The position numbers were made by a program, and so were the translations under genes. Of a stretch of 64,000 nt of DNA, positions 46,465 through 59,034 are shown piece by piece. Source of the DNA: Ramazzottius varieornatus (taxonomy: Eukaryota; Tardigrada; Eutardigrada; Parachela; Ramazzottiidae); contig BDGG01000012.1 in NCBI GenBank assembly GCA_001949185.1, positions 1,196,035-1,260,034 of the forward strand, in the 5' to 3' direction. The notes beneath the pieces are model-generated. The model made no database searches. It was not told the origin of the DNA and saw only the letters and a program-made list of their open reading frames with translations. Every line of letters begins with the position of its first letter. Within the stretch, counting starts at the first letter, position 1.

Positions 46465-47207
46465 AATGGCGGTACTGCAATCAAGCAGGGTTCAGTGGAT
46501 AGAACGCGATCCGGGAGTCACATAGGGCTTCGTCATCGATGAAAAGGCGTTAGTTAGATGTACGGGTTTAGGTAGTGAAAATGTTCTGGACTGGAACAAT
46601 ATGGACTTTCGGTAAGATCGAAAAATGCCTCGTACAAGCGAGTACCATTTGGAGAACTAGCCCAGAGATCAGCTACGACGGGAATCGCGGTCCTTTGCGA
46701 CATGATCTTGGGTGGTGTGCCTGGTGTCACGTAGTGACTTACAGGACCTCCTGTAGCCCTCCCGTTTGTGCTTCCATAATTAACCCATCCATAATATTCA
46801 TTCCATATTTAACCGCCATTTGTGCGGAAATTGTAAGTAATTAGGCACACACTGCCCTTTTGCGCAGTCAAGCGAAATGAGAACCGGAAGTCGCTGTGCC
46901 AGCATTTCCGACGGGCGCCGTCTGTCAGACGAGTTACGCAGTAGTAGAAACGTACGTACATGACGGTGATTCGGCAGTTTACGTCGCTCCCGTCAAGACT
47001 CAAGATTCAAGAAAATTAATTTCCATTAGGTATATTTTGAACTTCTTGGTGAAACTGAAACCCACACCGTTCCCCTGACCCCTTCTTGATCTTCCTTTAC
47101 AGGTTAGAAACTCGGTGGATGAGGTTGGGAAGCTTTCCTGGATCCAGACTTAGCAACCAGAGTTGCGCCATCTGAAGACAGCCACGGTGTCTTAACCCTC
47201 TTCCAGG
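46465..47207. other. divergent spacer ATP6V1H / PSMC1
   Basis: About 740 nt between two divergent housekeeping starts. An acceptor (CTTTACAG, near 47101) upstream of PSMC1 suggests its 5' UTR is spliced. No coding sequence supported. Confidence 0.55.
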
Positions 47208-48941
<1,734 letters not shown>

Positions 48942-49064
48942 ACTTACTTTTTGTTCTTCAGAATTGTGGAGTGCTTTTGCTCTTATTTCATAAACTGGAA
49001 ATTTGAATGGCTGCATCGCATTAATCCTAGTGAGCGGGTGCGAAAATACTGGAGTCGTTTTTAC

Positions 49065-50250
49065 TCATATTAAATCGTTCATTTTGGCCAGTTGTTCTTC
49101 TGCAAGCTTCAAACGAGCATCGCAGTCTTTCAGAGAAGGATGTTCGGCTGAAGTACCCACCGCTATCTGATGGTAGTGCTTATTTATCTTTCTCAAACAC
49201 GGAACAAACTCTTGATAGAGAGCCCGCAGGGCGTAAATTGGTGGATCTTCCAATACTTTTCGAGCTACGTTCTCTACTATCTTCTTGTGGGCGTCGAGGG
49301 AAGTGTCGATCAAGCCATGGTCTGTCGATGCGAGGACTTCTTCCAGGTTGTCCACCTTGGTGATCAGAGTGTTGAAGTTCGTCTGGTCTTGAACGGACAA
49401 TCGTCGTTGCTGGTTGGGTTCTTGCGCGGTTCCGGTAGATCTTTTCAAAATCGATTTGACAGGAGTGGCGGAAGGCGGAGGAAGTGGTCGAAGTTCTGCA
49501 ACCAGGAAGTCAGCTCGAGTTTTGTACTCATAAAATGGCCTTGTCGAAAGCCCTATTCTGTTTTGCAGAACTTTGCGAACCTTCAGGAGCAATAGGAACG
49601 AAGTCCTCCATTTCATCAGGAAACTTAGATTCTGATTCCGCGATCGCTGGAGAGTCTGGTTTGGTGGCTTCTTCGTCTTTTGCTTGCTTGGCAGATGGTT
49701 TCATCTTAAGCGCAGAGTGAACTTTCGATACAGTTTTCGAAGGTCGATCTCTGCTTATTTGAGGCTGTAGATTCTTCTGACGGGGAAGGGAGATCCCTGA
49801 CGTAGCTGAACGCTCAGTGCGGTCAGTTGGGCCTAAGGCAAGTTGACTAGGGTTAGCCGGACGTTGGACCATCTCAGCCATCTTTGCGCGAATGTCTGCG
49901 AGTACGGGATCTTCGTGGTCCTCCGCCACAGGGGAACCTTCTGGGGTATTCATTCCTCCAGACTCGTGCCTCGCTATCCTTGCGCGAATATCCGCGAGGA
50001 CGGGGTCTTCGTGATGAGCACCAGGTCCTTGATCGGCAGTATCAGCGGATGGTTCCGACGCTCGAGTCATCGCCGCTCGCATTTCCGTCAAGACAGGATC
50101 GGCATCGTGGTGAGCCAGATTATTACCGCTCGGGATCGCACCTAACACTTGGTTCGTACTGGGATAGTTTCGAATTTGCTGTCCAGAGACAGGAAGATGG
50201 TCGTCATGTTGGTTCATCCTAACGTCTTTCAAGGAACCTTCGAAGCACAA
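49065..50250 (-). CDS. unrecognised protein with three DPVL-type repeats and a C-terminal helical region
   Basis: I do not recognise this family. Two exons joined by an intron (roughly 49501-49575, donor after APE, acceptor before LRPLPPP) give a protein of about 370 residues starting at Met 50217 (MNQHDDHLPV) or 50250. The N-terminal half holds three near-copies of a motif of about 14 residues: DPVLTEMRAAMTR, DPVLADIRARIAR and DPVLADIRAKMAEM, spaced by Pro/Ser/Gly-rich linkers. A basic central region leads to an acidic stretch (DEMEDFVPIAPEE), a proline run and VKSILKR, which contains a SILK-type sequence. Then comes RRLSVQD, a PKA-like site. The last 120 residues look alpha-helical (VDNLEEVLASTDHGLIDT, DARLKLAEEQLAKMNDLI). 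Convergent with PSMC1, only about 120 nt away. Confidence 0.6.
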
Positions 50251-50775
50251 ATCTCAACAGGAACAAGTACTGTTGTTCATCTGTAGACTATAAGCAAAGC
50301 GTCGCTGCTGGGACCACTTCTTCGATTTTCTCCTTTGCCTGAGGACCGCCTCAGTTATTACTATAGTGATTCCAGTTTCACTAGAGTTCCCCTTATACGG
50401 GAGTACAAGCCAACTGCTTACCCGGAAGTTAGTAATCCAGGATACAAAGCAAAGATCGTACGAGAGGTGCCTTACTTCACTTCAACCACCAGTTAGGTAC
50501 AAGATATTCCAATATTTTTCCAAAGTGAAAAGATCCAGAATACAATACTGCGTCGAAAAGGCCAACAGTATATCGTAACAAGATATCCGATAAGAGAACT
50601 AAAGGCTTTCGTATATCCATTAGACTTCACACGTTGGCTACAAACTAAAGATCAAAAGAAAAAAAGGACCAGTTTCCAGTTTCTAACTACAAAACTAACT
50701 GCCGAATAAACGGAATAGACATAAGAAAACATCCGGCAACTTTCTCAACACTCGACCACTTCCAGCACAGCAGCC
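50251..50775. other. intergenic, about 525 nt
   Basis: Upstream of the unrecognised gene and downstream of the H1-like gene, both minus strand. AT-rich; short random open frames only. Confidence 0.55.
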
Positions 50776-52389
50776 CTACTTAGCCTTGGTCGTTGCTTTC
50801 GCTGGAGGGTCTTGCTTCTTGGTCGTCGTCGCGGCCTTTTTGTTGGGGGACTTCGACTTCTCCCCCGAGGACTTCTTCTTCGTCACACCAGATTTCTTGG
50901 TTCCTTCACCAGCCTTCTTGGTATCGGCAGGCTTTTCTGGTCGCTTAGTTGCCTTTTCGGTCTTAGCTGCAAAACAAAATTTATCATTCAACTTGTGGTA
51001 ATACAGAGTTAAGTACAATTTCCACCGAAGTAACTTCAAACTTTAGATCGTCAGACTCTACGCAGGTTAAAAACTTACCGTTGGTGGTAGCATCTCCACT
51101 TGCCTTCTTGGCCACCGTCTTCGAGCTGGTGGCTTTGGAGTCACCCGACTTGGAAGAGGGAGCCTTGGCTTTGGCAGCCGTTCGAGCAGGAGAAGAGTCC
51201 TGCTCGTTCTCATCTTGCGAGCCACCTTCCTCCTTCTTCTTGCCGCCACCACCACCACCACTTGCCTTCTTGTCCCTGGCGTGATCCGAATTGATACGGA
51301 ACGATCCCGTCGCTCCACCTCCAGTGGTGTTCTTCAGCTCACCGGCGTCACTTGCCTTCTTCAAAGCAGCCTTCAGCAGCTTGTGGACGCGGTTGGTATC
51401 GGTGCCCAAATCGTAGTTGCTAAAAAACAGCAAATCAAGTACACAGGAAATTAACCTCCAACAACGAAACATAAAGCCATCTTCTGGTTTACTTACGTCG
51501 TTATGTACTTCTGGATGGCCTGAAGCGACGATCCCTTCCTGTTCTTAGCATCTTCGATGGCCTTGATGATCATCACCTTGTAGGGTGGATGGCTACCTTT
51601 GGCCTTCGGTTCCTTGGCGGTACCGGACTTAGAGCCAGTGGTGGCGGTGGCAGACGACTTTCCACCCTTGTTGGCGTGCTTCTGTTCCTCTTCTTCTTCG
51701 TCCTCCTCCTCCTCCTCCTTCTCCTCCTCCTCATCATCATCTTCCTCAGCTTTCTTGGAGGTAGTAGCTGCAGTAGCTTTGGCCGAAGCTCCACGAGTGG
51801 TCCGTGACGCAGCGGGGCTCGACTTGTTCTCGGTAGAGTCGGCCTCTTTCTGGGTGGCAGGGGACTTGTTGTCCTTGGTAGTCCCCTTCTTCTCGTCCTT
51901 CTCCTCATCCTGGGACTGATTGTCCTCGTTCTTCTTGGAAGCTGCAGCTCCCTTCTTACCCCCCTTCTTTGAGCCGGCTTTGGACGTTCCAGCTGCCGTA
52001 GAAGCTTCACCAGAAGCCGAAGCCGACTTCGTGGGGGACTTGGCATCTTTGGTGGTGGCAGTCTCGTCTGACTCTGTCTCTCTGGCGATGGACTTCGTAC
52101 TTGCATCTTCCCCATCCTCCTGACTTTCCTCTTTCTTCTTGGAGGCAGCTGCTACACCAGTCTTGGCGCCTTTCTTGGCAGGAGCTCGAGGTCCATTGGA
52201 GGAGGCAGCATCGCCACTGCCATAAGCCGGCGCGTTGTCCTTAGCAGATCCGGTGTCTTTGGTTTTGTTGCCATCTTTTGTGGCCTCCTGCTGTTGATCT
52301 TCATCGTCCTCACTGTCATCCAGCTTCTTGAAAGGGGCTGCAGCTGCCCGTTTCGTTCCTCTAGTTGCTCGACCATCTTGTGCCGACAT
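50776..52389 (-). CDS. linker-histone (H1/H5)-like protein with a long acidic N-terminal tail
   Basis: Predicted nucleosome-binding protein. Three exons: 51496-52389, about 51080-51420, and about 50776-50967; roughly 475 residues against about 200 for usual H1. The globular winged helix starts at SHPPYKVMIIKAIEDAKNRK, continues GSSLQAIQKYITT, crosses intron 51421-51495, and finishes NRVHKLLKAALKKASDAGEL and GATGSFRIN. The C-terminal tail is the expected Lys/Ala/Ser/Pro-rich type (KSPNKKAATTTKK). The N-terminal tail of about 260 residues is unusual: low complexity, Glu/Asp/Lys/Ser/Ala-rich, with two related blocks (KTGVAAASKKKEESQEDGED and KKGAAASKKNEDNQSQDEEK) and an almost pure Glu/Asp run (51680-51750). 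Having introns, it is likely a replication-independent, polyadenylated H1 type. Confidence 0.88.
51680..51750 (-). repeat. GAG/GAA/GAT trinucleotide-rich coding tract
   Basis: Reads as CTC/TTC/ATC triplets on the plus strand and encodes the Glu/Asp run of the H1-like protein. Triplets vary (GAG, GAA, GAT, GAC), so it is a selected acidic tract or an old repeat expansion, not a pure microsatellite. Confidence 0.7.
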
Positions 52390-53480
52390 GATTACTTTGG
52401 TACGGAAAAGCTGACGACTGTAAAGCTGTCAGGGAACGTAGAGACGATCCTCTGCGACAGGTAAGACAAGGGAATATCCTAAACGGAAAGAGTGTTAAAA
52501 ATTACAACACTGGAAAGAAACTTCCCGCGAGAATGCTCAAACTTTGAGGAAGGAAGAGAGGTTGAGAATTCGAGATCGGAATTTCGTAAACAGAAAAGGC
52601 CCCAAAGCTGATGGGTAATCAGGGCAGAAACAGGGAGAAAACGGCATGCGCCAACTAATCGTCCAATAAAGAGCTTCGGACAGTACGGAATTGCGATCCA
52701 TTAATCGCAGACCCGCCTACCCGAACAATTTATGGCGCGGTTTCTGTTTTGTATTGCGGTCGCAGAATCCATTTTCCACAGGCCCGCATCAAAAACTTTT
52801 CATATTCGTAACTTAAGTATCCTGTTCTTCTGAGATCTTTCTGGCGTAGAAAAATTAGTTAATGAATTTCTCTGTGTACGAGCTCAGAGACTGTGCAGAG
52901 AAGGTAACGTATCCCTTTGGCGCCACGTCTCGGGTGAATGACGAAATGTCTAACGCCTGACCAGATATTGGATAGATAAATCACGAAATCGGTCATTTAG
53001 TTTGACAGCAGTTTGATCTACACACTTCCCAAAACCCTCCATGGAGCATTCGAGACCCACGTGAAATAAAAGTCACGGTGAACTGAGGGAGATTAAATGA
53101 CCACGAAGAATGCAGGACAGAAAGACAGCAATGCTGCGAATGAGGCAAGCTCAAGTCGACCGAATCAAAGGAGCTCGTATGATCGAAAGTTTCCGTTCCG
53201 CTAATTTTTATTAATATAAACAAATGTCCATGAAACACGACCAAAAGCAGTGATGGCGACATATCCAGTAATCTAGCAACTTCAACAATAATTTAAGGTT
53301 ATTGCGGGTAATACGGTGTAACCGAGAAGTTTGACTGTGGACTTTGAGCTACCGCTTTAGGAGACATCCATCAGGATACACGGGAAAACCACACCCCACA
53401 GCATCACAGAACAAACGATGTAGATCTTTGCAATTTGCATACCCAGCTGCGTCAAAAGATACAAACTATGAGGCGCACAC
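52390..53480. other. intergenic, about 1.1 kb
   Basis: Between the H1-like start and the glutaminase stop, both minus strand; should contain the H1-like promoter and the glutaminase 3' UTR. A minus-strand open frame of 89 codons at 52993-53262 has hydrophobic stretches but no family resemblance. No RNA gene seen. Confidence 0.5.
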
Positions 53481-56400
53481 CTAAGAAGCTCCCTTCGGAG
53501 ACGCAGACTCTGGAGGCGTCGATGGGGGCATACTTGACGTGCTTAATGAGGAGCCTGACGACGAGCCCGATGCTGCGCCCGAGGCGATCAGGGCTTCTGG
53601 TAGGATCTCCGGCTGGAACGAATCCACCCTCTCATCCAGCTGCTTCTCCCAGTCACGCAGTAGCTGCACTATTCTATCATGACCGAACGACTTCGCGTCA
53701 TCTTCTGGCGACCTTCCCCACCTGCAAGAAAGCCCAACAATAAAATGAGAAACTCATGAACCTAACAGCATACACAGGTTTTGAGGTTTAGAACAGGTTT
53801 CAAGTGGTTTTGGATTTTCCTATGTGTGTTGTAGCGATGTCACCCCACCCTGGCGATGTGTCCAGAGTATCAAATCGTCCGCTTACCGATCTCGAGGGTT
53901 ATGTACGACGTTGCAACGTTCCAAGAGGAAACGGACTATTTCTTCGTGCCCTTCGGAAGCGGCGAGATGAAGAGCTGTTCGACCATCATAGTCTGCTTGA
54001 TTCATATCGAGGCCTTTCAGGTATAACCTGGAAGATGACACAGCCCTGAGTGGACCATCCACTTGCATTGACAGATCAGATCTACCGTAATGACGTACCT
54101 TCTCATTGCCACGAGGTCGCCGGATGCAGCACTGAACAGTAGCGACACAACGCTAAGTCCCTTTGCCTCGCTCTTCTGTGCCCGGGGATCCGTTTTCTTC
54201 TTTGACTTTCGGACATTGTCAAAATTGTGGAAGTTGAATCGCTGCACAAGTTCCTGATAGAACGAGTAACTGTTCATCAGTAATCTATATTCGCTTAGAA
54301 AGATACGGAAATCTTCCAAGTAGTCTTACTTTGCAGAACTGGACGCCTCGAACACTATTTCCATACAAGTCGAGCGGTGGAGACCAGACACAGAGACCTA
54401 TGATCACACTCAACATAAACCTGCTGCAAGTCCTGGTTCATTAAAGTACTGTACGATGTCGAAAAAAGCTGGATAGGAAACATACCGAGAACGTTGGGTA
54501 TAACAACCATTATTGCACCGGATACACCAGACTTGGCAGGAAGTCCCACGCGAAATGCAAATTGCCCGGAATAATCATACCTGGAATGAACACATCGATA
54601 TTGGCGCCACAAAACCATCAGAGGTACCAACACAAAAAGCCCAATCAAGACCGCAAGGCAAAACGGCTGCAGGAGGTCCACTTACATCCCGCACGAGTAC
54701 ATCAGGGATAAACAGTCGCGAACCGAGGAGTTTTTCACAAGCCGCTCTCCTGTTATGGGACATTTGCCACCATGTGCCAATGTGGCGGCAATAACTGCCG
54801 CCGAATCACAGTTCACCTCAACGGAACACAACTGCAACAGAGCTGTGTTAACACTGGCGCAGAACCACATCGGTCCCAGAGCGGAATTTACCATCTCATA
54901 CACTCTAATACGTACTTGGAAGTAAAAGTCTAGAATTTCCACGAGATTAGTCGCGCCTTCGGGGAAGCACTTATGCTCTCTCATGTAATATCCCAGCGCG
55001 TAATTGCGATCAGCAGTTTCTCGTTCTGAAAGGAACCTACAAAACCATCTCATCCTACTTTGATGATCGACAAGGACAGATGTACTTATCACTGGACAAC
55101 CCATAACATAAGTCTGCCACCTACGTTGCATTACTGAATCCAACCATTTCACCACCGGCCATTCTCTGGATATTCTTCAGGACCTACAGAAAAAAAAATT
55201 TGGATAAAGTCAGGAAGCTGTTAATCGGTCAGCCTAAGTGGTGATGGGTTCAGAGTCGCTTACGTAGTCAAATCGATCGGCCAAGCTGGATTGCCGCTAA
55301 AAACCAGACAGAAGACAAGAATTCTCCCACGTTGATTCGTTTTGCCGCCGGAAGCACTTATACGGTAGTGTGTGCCTGTTCGCACCTACTGTACCTTCAG
55401 AAGCGATGTCACGATGATCGCGCCCGCGTTGATCATAGGGTTGTGCGGCTTTCCTGTGAGCAGAACAACATCACGTTCAATCATCAACGAGTCTTCCAAA
55501 GTTATTGCCTCACAATACTGTAGTAAAATTACCCACGTGCACGAGCATTAACGTGATCGAAAAGAGAAACCGCTGTAGGAGTAGGTACGTACGGTTATGG
55601 TCTAAGACCAGTTCGTTGAAGATCCGACCGCTAGGTTCCTGACCCACATACTGATGCGTTATATCTGGTCCCAGTTCTGCAAGAGCACGAAACTTGGTAA
55701 CAGTCAGGAACCTTGGACAAAATACACTTCGAACTTCAAAAAATATGGTGTGCCGTACCTTCAAGAGCTAGCAGGTAGCTTAAAGGTTTCGCTGCAATCA
55801 CAAACAGTCAGTGAATTACTGTTAATATAGTCTTCGCGGCATGAACAGAAACTTTGAGGCAAAATTACAGCAGGACTGAAGGCAGAAGGGAATGTCGGTA
55901 TTTCCAATCGAATATCTATAATAAAGGATCAGTCTTTACCCGAACAGAGTCGACAAACAAAAATGAAACGTAACCTTGAACGTGATCATAATACTTACCT
56001 TTGCCCATCTACCGTGCATACACTGACTCCGAAGTAATCAGGACTACGGATGAAAGTAGAGATGGTGTATGGAAGATCCAGTTACCACAAATGTCTCCTC
56101 GCTCAGCGTACCTGTATCGAGCTAGCTGTGGAATATAGGACGCTACTTTTCCCTCTTTATTCGACCTTGCTTGCCAGTAGATCTCGTCAATACTATCGCA
56201 GAACTCCCGCCATTCCGGAATGATGAAGTTATTAAGGAAAGCCCGGCTTATTAATAGCAGATCCTCTCGAATGCATCTGCAAATCAGGAAGACAGGTTCA
56301 TTTTTTATTCTTACGTAAACATGTCAATGTGGATACGAGGAAGAGTGTACAAAGCGGGACTGATCTCTGCGTCACAAGATTATTAAAAAACATTGCATCA

Positions 56401-57666
56401 CATGTCACATGAAGTCCTGAAGCCATCCCGGAAATTTATCCGGGATGACTCTATGGCCTTTTGTTCCCTCAAACCCATTGCTTTTCTCCTTTTTCACAGT
56501 TGCCGTGAAAAGTGCTTTCTGCTACGTCAGGGCAATATGATAGCCTTATCGAGCGTCGCCTCGGAGGGAACACTATAAAACACATTACTGAATGACACGT
56601 TCCTCCTCTCCCGGCTTTTCTCCCCTTCTCTGTGTCAACTACATCACGATGAGCGCGGGGCAATGATTACTTATTGGCACTATGCAGCGCTCGAGTTCGC
56701 AAAGTGCAGACCAAAGCGTCTGTCCTGTCACTTGGGCAGCCTTGATGGATGCTCAAATCTGATTAAAACATTCAACGCCAAAGACAAATCAGATGCCATT
56801 AGACAAATAAACCTTACGCTGAGAAGGTCTCTCGGTCCACAGTAAGCGCCGCGTACGAGTCCGTTCCTTCGCTTGATATTTGCTGAGCGTTGGCGACGTG
56901 ACGGAAAAAGTCCTCTAGCCGCGGATCCTTCTTCCGCAACCCAGTGTGCAGCAGAGTCTGCGAACAAAAACGCAATGAAAACCACATTTGGCGTCAACTT
57001 GCCGAACCAACGCTGAGACGCTTCAAGAACTTTCGGCAAATACGTCACAGAACAAGTTACCGCCTAAAGTAGCGCATGACGTAGTGCGCAAGTTTATGGA
57101 ACATAGCCTGTACAGAGCCTTCTGTGATTGATTGGAGACGGAAGTTGATCGGTGAGAAGAGCTTACCTGAACAAATTTCCCAAGGGGAACGCGACCATCC
57201 TCATTCTTGAACACATCAAACAAGAGATCCTCGATATTCTTAACATCCGCGCTGCTGCCAGCTACCATATCTGGTGGAAGAGCGCTGGGAATGAGATAAG
57301 GAATTCTAGAAACAGAAAGATAAATGGTTAGTCACACTGGATGGTTTCTTCAGAGTACTCTTCTCACTCTTTCGCATGGTCTCCTTCGCGTTCGAGATAC
57401 GCATCGTCGGGGTCTGATAGCTGGTATGAATATGCTGCAACCTGCTTTCCCACTTTCTGAGAAGCATACCTTTCGCGACGAGTCTGAATCTTCCCCGAGG
57501 AAGGGAGAGTCAAGCCCGAACTGCACTTGGGAGAAACGGTCGTCAAAGCACTCTTCCATCTCAAAGCAGCTTTACGAACGGCACTGAGGGATAAAACTTT
57601 GTGCCTTCGACTAAATTCTTTTGCCGCAAACGTTACACCCCTCGAACAACGAAACATTCTCGACAA
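53481..57666 (-). CDS. GLS: glutaminase, kidney-type like, with ankyrin repeats
   Basis: Mitochondrial enzyme hydrolysing glutamine to glutamate and ammonia. The N-terminus [10 protein letters not shown] with many Arg/Ser and few acids fits a mitochondrial presequence. An EF-hand-like region follows ([20 protein letters not shown]). The catalytic domain reads [26 protein letters not shown], the catalytic Ser-x-x-Lys in [16 protein letters not shown] (restored by a short intron near 55796-55871), [82 protein letters not shown] and [20 protein letters not shown]. All active-site residues I can check are present. Ankyrin repeats ([20 protein letters not shown], then [20 protein letters not shown]) precede a Ser/Pro-rich tail. 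About 12 introns; not all borders fixed. The start may be 57666 or the Met at 57657. Confidence 0.93.
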
Positions 57667-59034
57667 ACTCAGGCTAATTCCGATTTCAAGCTGAACGAAA
57701 ACAAAAGAAAGTTCTGAACTGCTTCCTTTACGTAAGTCGCGCTGTGAGATCTGACGCGTTCGAAGTCACACCGATACAAAGCCCGCCTCGTATATCTGTC
57801 TTTTGGCTCATGTACCACATCAGCCTGTAGTAAACAAAAATAGTTATGCCGGAAAATTATAACTTTATGACGTCTAATCATAAATAATAAGCACGTGGAT
57901 GTCGCTGTACGCCGACATACATACCCGAAATCTTCAAGGTGCATGAATTCCACGTCGAAGCGATGATCCTTTAAGCAGGTACATTTTCCCGTTCAGATGA
58001 GGCGTATTCAAAATAAGGATCCAGAGTTCAACAGAGGAAGGATTCAACAGAGGAAGGAATTCTGACTTGGTGAATGAACTTTACGTCTGGCAATGAAGAG
58101 TCCGCAATCAACTTTATCCCAAATCTGGAAAAATATCCGTTGATTTTTGATTGGCCGCATTTGAAAGAATCTATCAGAAATTTGATCGATTTCATTCATT
58201 TTGGCGGATTGAACCGGAAATAGAACAAAAGCTCCACCCGACTAGTTCGAAACAGTGCCACTTAGCGTTGTTCTGATCTTCAAACCCGATGTCAAGATAA
58301 TATCCGGTGAGCAAAATTTTTAAATTTCGTTAAGTTCGGCGGCGACGAAAATATATATGGGTTGCGCAACGGTCGCTGCAACGAGGAAGATAAGCTCGCG
58401 ATTACCAGAATGATCTTGTACCCCGCAGTAGGTCTGTGAGGCGTATAAACGCGATCGTCGTATAAAGCCTTGGAAACTGCTCAATAAGCAATCTTTGTTA
58501 TAGACTGCCAGAGAAGCGCGAAGGCATCCGAGTGGTATCCCGAAGAGGAGGTGAACGGATTAGTCATGAAGTCTATCAGTCCCTTCTGAATGATGGGAGT
58601 GGTTCGCGCTTTTCACGAACCCACACAGACTTGCCGCGAACCCTGTACATCGCGCTCACGTCAGTGTGTTACTCGTATTAGCCCAGTGACAACATGCGTC
58701 AGCATAGCCGTCAGTGAAAAGTAAACAAAAGCCGCCGGAAGCGCATATCCAACCAGCGTTTATCGTCAGCGCAAACTCGAACAGGAGATAACTTATTATC
58801 GTCCATTACCATAAGAGTCACAGAAAAAAAGCGGTCACGGGATAAAACGAGAAATCAAGCTTAGAAATCTGTCACCTCGAACAGCAGGAAATCAACCCTC
58901 ATGGAATCACAGCTGGCAAGAAAGTCTTGAAAGTCTCGTAAAACTGCAAGCAAGAAAAACTCTGAATGAGAATACAAATGAGGGACGGAAAAAGAGCATT
59001 CAGAAAAACTACCGGGCAAGACTATTAGCCCGTA
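57667..59034. other. intergenic, about 1.37 kb, with a small tandem repeat
   Basis: Upstream of glutaminase and downstream of the SLC18B1-like gene (both minus strand), so it should hold the glutaminase promoter. Two exact copies of TTCAACAGAGGAAGGA lie at 58027-58058. A minus-strand open frame of 94 codons at 57669-57953 may be 5' leader. No other gene recognised. Confidence 0.55.
58027..58058. repeat. two-copy 16-nt tandem repeat
   Basis: TTCAACAGAGGAAGGA occurs twice in direct succession upstream of glutaminase. Confidence 0.85.

Noticed and set aside
51589-52123. Long plus-strand open frames opposite the H1-like gene
   Set aside because: They are mirror readings of the low-complexity Lys/Glu codons (Leu/Phe/Ser runs), not genes.
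52993-53262. 89-codon minus-strand open frame with hydrophobic stretches
   Set aside because: No family, no splice or start context; likely glutaminase 3' UTR.
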